Positions 61,164 to 64,000 of a DNA stretch of 64,000 bases are shown one piece after another. The DNA comes from Hydrogenophaga flava NBRC 102514. Its GTDB lineage: Bacteria; Pseudomonadota; Gammaproteobacteria; Burkholderiales; Burkholderiaceae_C. A program made the translations under genes and the position numbers. The stretch spans positions 62,001 through 126,000 of the forward strand of contig NZ_BCTF01000002.1 in assembly GCF_001571145.1 (NCBI RefSeq), written 5' to 3'. Under the pieces are notes generated by a model. It did no database searches and was not told the origin of the DNA. It saw only the letters and a program-made list of their open reading frames with translations. Each line of letters opens with the position of its first letter. Positions within the stretch are counted from its first letter, which is position 1.

Positions 61164-62651
61164 TCAGGCGCTCAGGGTGAAGTGGAAGGCCGCCCCCGCC
61201 CCGGGCTCGGACAACGCCCACACGCGACCGCCGTGGCGCATGACGATGCGCTGCACGATGGTCAGCCCGATGCCGGTACCGGTGTATTCATCCTCCCGGT
61301 GCAGGCGCTGGAAGGGGCCGAACAGGCGGTCGGCGGAGGCCATGTCGAAGCCACAGCCGTTGTCGCGCACGAAATACACGGTCTCTCCGTCGACTGTCTT
61401 GGCGCCCACCTCGATGCGCGTGATCTTGCTGTGGGCGCAGAACTTCCAGGCGTTGCGCATCAGGTTGTCGAGCAGGCTGCGCACCAGCGTCGGGTCGGCC
61501 AGGGCTTCGAGCTTGGGCGAAATCCGGATCTCGGCCACACGTTGTGGCTCGGACTCCATCAGCTGGCTGGCGATCTCGCCCGCGATGCCGCTGATGTCCA
61601 CCACCCGCAGCTGCATGGGCACCTGGTTCAGGCGGGCCATGTGCAGCAGGGCATCGATCAGCGCCCTCATGCGCTGGCCGGTGGCGGCAATCCGCTGGAC
61701 CAGGTCGATCCCGTCCTGGTCGAAGCGGGTCGGCTGTGTCTGCAGCAGCATGTCGCTCAGGCCAATGATGGCGCGCACCGGCGCGCGCAGATCGTGCGCC
61801 ACCGAGTAGCTGAACGCCTCAAGCTCCTTGAGGCTCTGGTTGAGCTGATCGGTGCGCGCAGTGACCAGATGCTCCAGGCTCTCGTTCAGGGTCTTGAGCC
61901 GCAGCTCGCTCTGCTTGCGCTCCGACACGTCCTGCACCACCCCGGTCACGCGTTGGTCGGAGACGTGACCGGCGTCGATCTTGATCCAACGCGGCGTGGG
62001 GTCCTCAGCGAGCACACGGAACTCCTCGCTGAAGTGCATGAGGTCGTTCAGGCATTGGTGGAGCTTGGCTGCGATGGCGTCCCGCTCGGTGGCGTCGACG
62101 CGCGAGAGCAGGTCGGGCAGTGTCAGCGGCTGGTCGTGTGGCCAGCCGATCAGGTCGGCGGTGCGGTGCGACGGGGTGATGGTGGTGGTGGTCTTGTCCA
62201 GCTCCATGACTCCCAGGCTGGCGGCATCGAGTGCCTGCTGCAGCAGGCGTCGGCTGTCGTTCAGCTCGTTCTCCAGCCGCTGGCGCTCGAACGCCATCTG
62301 GATGGTGGCGTGCAGCTCGCGCTCCGAAAAGGGCTTGAGCAGGTAGCCATAGGGCCGCGTCTTGCGGGCCCGCTCCAGGGTCGAGTCCTCGGAGTAGGCG
62401 GTCAGGTAGATGACTGGGACGGCGTGTGTTTCGCGCAGCTTGGCGGCCACTTCGATGCCGTCCATGTCGCCCTGGATGTGGATGTCCATCAGCACCAGAT
62501 CGGGCTGCATCTGCGACACGAGATCGATGCTCTCCTGGCCCGAGACCGCGATGGCGGGCACGTCGTACCCCAGCATCGACAGGCGCTGCTGCAGGTTGAA
62601 AGCCACGATGCTCTCGTCCTCCACCACGAGGATGCGGGCGGGCTGGTTCAT
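61164..62651 (-). CDS. Receiver-PAS-histidine kinase hybrid protein
   Basis: A 495-residue signalling protein. An N-terminal receiver domain (1-120) has phosphoacceptor D56 in DLVLMDIH; a PAS-like region (about 140-245) follows; the kinase part has H286 in SVAHDLRAPVRAI and an ATPase domain with NLMRNAWKF, DNGCGFD and GTGIGLTIVQRI. No transmembrane helix is present, so it is cytoplasmic. The ATG overlaps the stop of the adjacent sensor kinase gene by 4 bases, suggesting that the two proteins form a phosphorelay in which the upstream kinase phosphorylates D56. Confidence 0.9.
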   Translation of the reverse strand: MNQPARILVVEDESIVAFNLQQRLSMLGYDVPAIAVSGQESIDLVSQMQPDLVLMDIHIQGDMDGIEVAAKLRETHAVPVIYLTAYSEDSTLERARKTRPYGYLLKPFSERELHATIQMAFERQRLENELNDSRRLLQQALDAASLGVMELDKTTTTITPSHRTADLIGWPHDQPLTLPDLLSRVDATERDAIAAKLHQCLNDLMHFSEEFRVLAEDPTPRWIKIDAGHVSDQRVTGVVQDVSERKQSELRLKTLNESLEHLVTARTDQLNQSLKELEAFSYSVAHDLRAPVRAIIGLSDMLLQTQPTRFDQDGIDLVQRIAATGQRMRALIDALLHMARLNQVPMQLRVVDISGIAGEIASQLMESEPQRVAEIRISPKLEALADPTLVRSLLDNLMRNAWKFCAHSKITRIEVGAKTVDGETVYFVRDNGCGFDMASADRLFGPFQRLHREDEYTGTGIGLTIVQRIVMRHGGRVWALSEPGAGAAFHFTLSA

Positions 62652-63676
62652 GGCTGGCCTCCGGGAGGGATGCGGACGGTGAACCGCGTGGGGTTGGCGC
62701 GCTGCACCTCCAGCGTGCCCTGCAACTGGCGCGTCAGCAGCCGCACAAGTTGCAGGCCCAGCGAACCGGTTCGCTCCAGATTCTGATCCTCCGGGATGGC
62801 GACACCGTCGTTGCTGATGGCAAGGTTGACACTGCCATCGTCTCCCTGCTCAAGCATCACCTGGATGGTGCCGCGCTGCTGGTCGGGAAATCCGTGCTTG
62901 AGCGCGTTGCTCACCAGCTCGTTGACGATCAGGCCACAGGGGATCGCCTCGTTGATCGGCAGCTTGACCTGGGTGGACTCGATGTTGATCGAGACATGGC
63001 CGCTCACCATGCCGTAGGAGTCCATCAGGCTGGGCAGCAGCTCGTCCAGAAACCGCTGGAAGTCGACCCGCGCAAAGTCGTGCGACTGGTACAGCGTCTG
63101 GTGGATCATCGACATTGATCGAATGCGGTTCTGGCTGTCGCGCAGCATGGCGACCAGATCCGGGTCGCCGATCTTGAGCATCTGCAGATCGAGCAGGCTG
63201 TGGATCACCTGCAGGTTGTTCTTGACCCGGTGGTGCACCTCTTCGAGCAGCAGTTCCTTCTCTCGAAGTGCGTCGCTGATGCGGCGCTCGTTCTGTTTGC
63301 GCTCGCTCAGGTCCAGGATCACCGACAGGATCATCGGGCCCTCACCGGTGTCCACCGGGTTGATGCCGATCTCCACCGGGAATTCGCTGCCGTCCTTGCG
63401 CAGCCCGCTGAGATCTCGGCCTGCACCCATCGGTCTTGCGGTGGCCTCGGTCTGGAAGCCACGTCGGTAGCCGGGATGCGCATGCCGGTAGCGTTCGGGC
63501 ACCAGCATCTCCACCGGCTTCCCAAGCAACTCTTCGCCCGTGTAGCCGAAGGTGGCTTCGGCGAGCCGGTTCACGCGGGTGATCACGCCTTGCTGAGTGA
63601 CCACGACCATGGCCACCGGTATGCGGTCAAATGCCTGCCCGAGGTATTCGTCCAGCTGGATGTTTGGTGCGCTCAT
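62648..63676 (-). CDS. PAS sensor histidine kinase of the HisKA_2/HWE type
   Basis: A 342-residue cytoplasmic kinase. A PAS domain (about 10-125) is followed by the phosphoacceptor block LLLEEVHHRVKNNLQVIHSL (H148/H149), typical of HisKA_2, and an ATPase domain with LIVNELVSNALKHGF and GSLGLQLV. No membrane helix or second input domain is seen. The ATG at 63674-63676 was chosen; upstream codons are not conserved-looking. It is coupled to the receiver-kinase gene through an ATGA overlap. No consensus promoter was found in the 128 bases upstream. Confidence 0.9.
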   Translation of the reverse strand: MSAPNIQLDEYLGQAFDRIPVAMVVVTQQGVITRVNRLAEATFGYTGEELLGKPVEMLVPERYRHAHPGYRRGFQTEATARPMGAGRDLSGLRKDGSEFPVEIGINPVDTGEGPMILSVILDLSERKQNERRISDALREKELLLEEVHHRVKNNLQVIHSLLDLQMLKIGDPDLVAMLRDSQNRIRSMSMIHQTLYQSHDFARVDFQRFLDELLPSLMDSYGMVSGHVSINIESTQVKLPINEAIPCGLIVNELVSNALKHGFPDQQRGTIQVMLEQGDDGSVNLAISNDGVAIPEDQNLERTGSLGLQLVRLLTRQLQGTLEVQRANPTRFTVRIPPGGQP

Positions 63677-63804
63677 GGCCAACGTGTGGGAGGGGTGCCG
63701 AGTGTTGGTCCAGCATATAGGGGAATGGACCACGCTGCGCGTGAAAAACACCGCGAGGGCGCGCGTCGCGCTTCCTGCTTGATACGAACGAATTCGTTTT
63801 TGGC

Positions 63805-64000
63805 TCAGGCGCTGAGCAGATAGTCGAGTTCGGCCTGGCTGAAGCCCGCCGCCCGGCGCGCCTCGTCGTTGAAGGGCGGGCGCAGTCGGGGTGCCGTGTG
63901 CACGCGCGCCAGGTGCCGGTAGTGCGACAGCGGCTCCAGGCCCTGGCGTTCGCACAGCCAGCCATACCAGCGGTTGCCAATCGCCACATGCCCGACCTCG
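63805..64000 (-). CDS. C-terminal end of a DUF455 ferritin-like protein (partial)
   Basis: The leftward frame enters from the right edge and stops at 63805-63807. Sixty-five residues are visible, including EVGHVAIGNRWYGWLCERQG and FNDEARRAAGFSQAEL. The E-x2-H pair fits the last metal-binding helix of DUF455, a ferritin-like family of unknown function. The start lies outside the window. Spacing of 128 bases separates it from the sensor kinase gene. Confidence 0.7.
   Translation of the reverse strand, partial: EVGHVAIGNRWYGWLCERQGLEPLSHYRHLARVHTAPRLRPPFNDEARRAAGFSQAELDYLLSA

Noticed and set aside
63787..63798. Palindrome AACGAATTCGTT between the DUF455-like gene and the sensor kinase
   Set aside because: It has no loop and no neighbouring promoter or second copy; chance and an EcoRI-like core explain it.
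63803..63817. GCTCAG-GCG-CTGAGC inverted repeat at the end of the DUF455-like gene
   Set aside because: It lies mostly in coding sequence and is followed by A residues on the minus strand, so it is not a terminator for that gene.

Overview
The window is high-GC DNA from a betaproteobacterium, most likely a Comamonadaceae member related to Hydrogenophaga, Acidovorax or Rhodoferax. The evidence is the gene order rpsP-rimM-trmD-rplS-nudix-cobD/cbiB-rsgA-M48 protease-orn-pit-DUF47, a Bug-type (TTT family) binding protein, strong GC bias at third codon positions and family-level protein resemblance. No tRNA, rRNA, CRISPR array, insertion sequence or origin was seen.

Layout. 1-4160: the end of a DUF3299-like gene, a small leftward membrane-protein operon facing a TetR regulator across a short operator region, an AEC transporter, a TM2-domain protein and a GNAT acetyltransferase. 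4186-6524: the rpsP-rimM-trmD-rplS translation operon with promoter and terminator. 6548-12885: housekeeping genes (Nudix, CobD/CbiB family, rsgA, M48 protease, orn, pit, DUF47 partner). 12886-13319 is the only gene-free stretch above 300 bases; it looks like a structured leader for the RNA helicase at 13320-15044.

15051-54547 is a roughly 39 kb leftward surface-polysaccharide (LPS O-antigen type) locus, with many genes joined by 4-base ATGA overlaps. In transcription order it holds ugd, a lipoprotein-type autotransporter esterase, four glycosyltransferases, rfbBDAC for dTDP-L-rhamnose, manC, and the export and polymerisation module wzm-wzt-wbdD-(triple GT4). It continues with large glycosyltransferases, gmd and an Rmd-like reductase for GDP-D-rhamnose, a GtrB/GT-C-like pair, a priming module (WbpV-like reductase, short sugar transferase, WbpM-like dehydratase), a SAF-domain dehydrogenase and a degenerate acyltransferase. 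The order manC-wzm-wzt-wbdD-wbdA-like matches the E. coli O8/O9a polymannose loci. It implies an ABC-transporter-exported O chain whose length is set by a WbdD-type methyltransferase-kinase cap recognised by the Wzt C-terminal domain. The core, about 34.7-41.7 kb, is visibly AT-richer than its surroundings, so it was probably acquired separately, with a boundary inside wzt.

54624-64000 returns to chromosomal genes: a second AEC transporter, a Bug-family binding protein, xerD, a BCS1-like AAA ATPase, a DUF1439 protein, a DUF3297 protein, dbpA, a pair of overlapping sensor-kinase genes and the end of a DUF455 ferritin-like gene.

Most noteworthy: the WbdD-type capping module with 14-residue tandem repeats in its presumed coiled-coil ruler; an identical 11-residue motif in WbdD and a glycosyltransferase; an acyltransferase-3 protein that has lost its catalytic histidine; a frameshifted glycosyltransferase; and a paired-dyad operator for the TetR regulator. 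All family calls come from reading the sequence; no database search was run.
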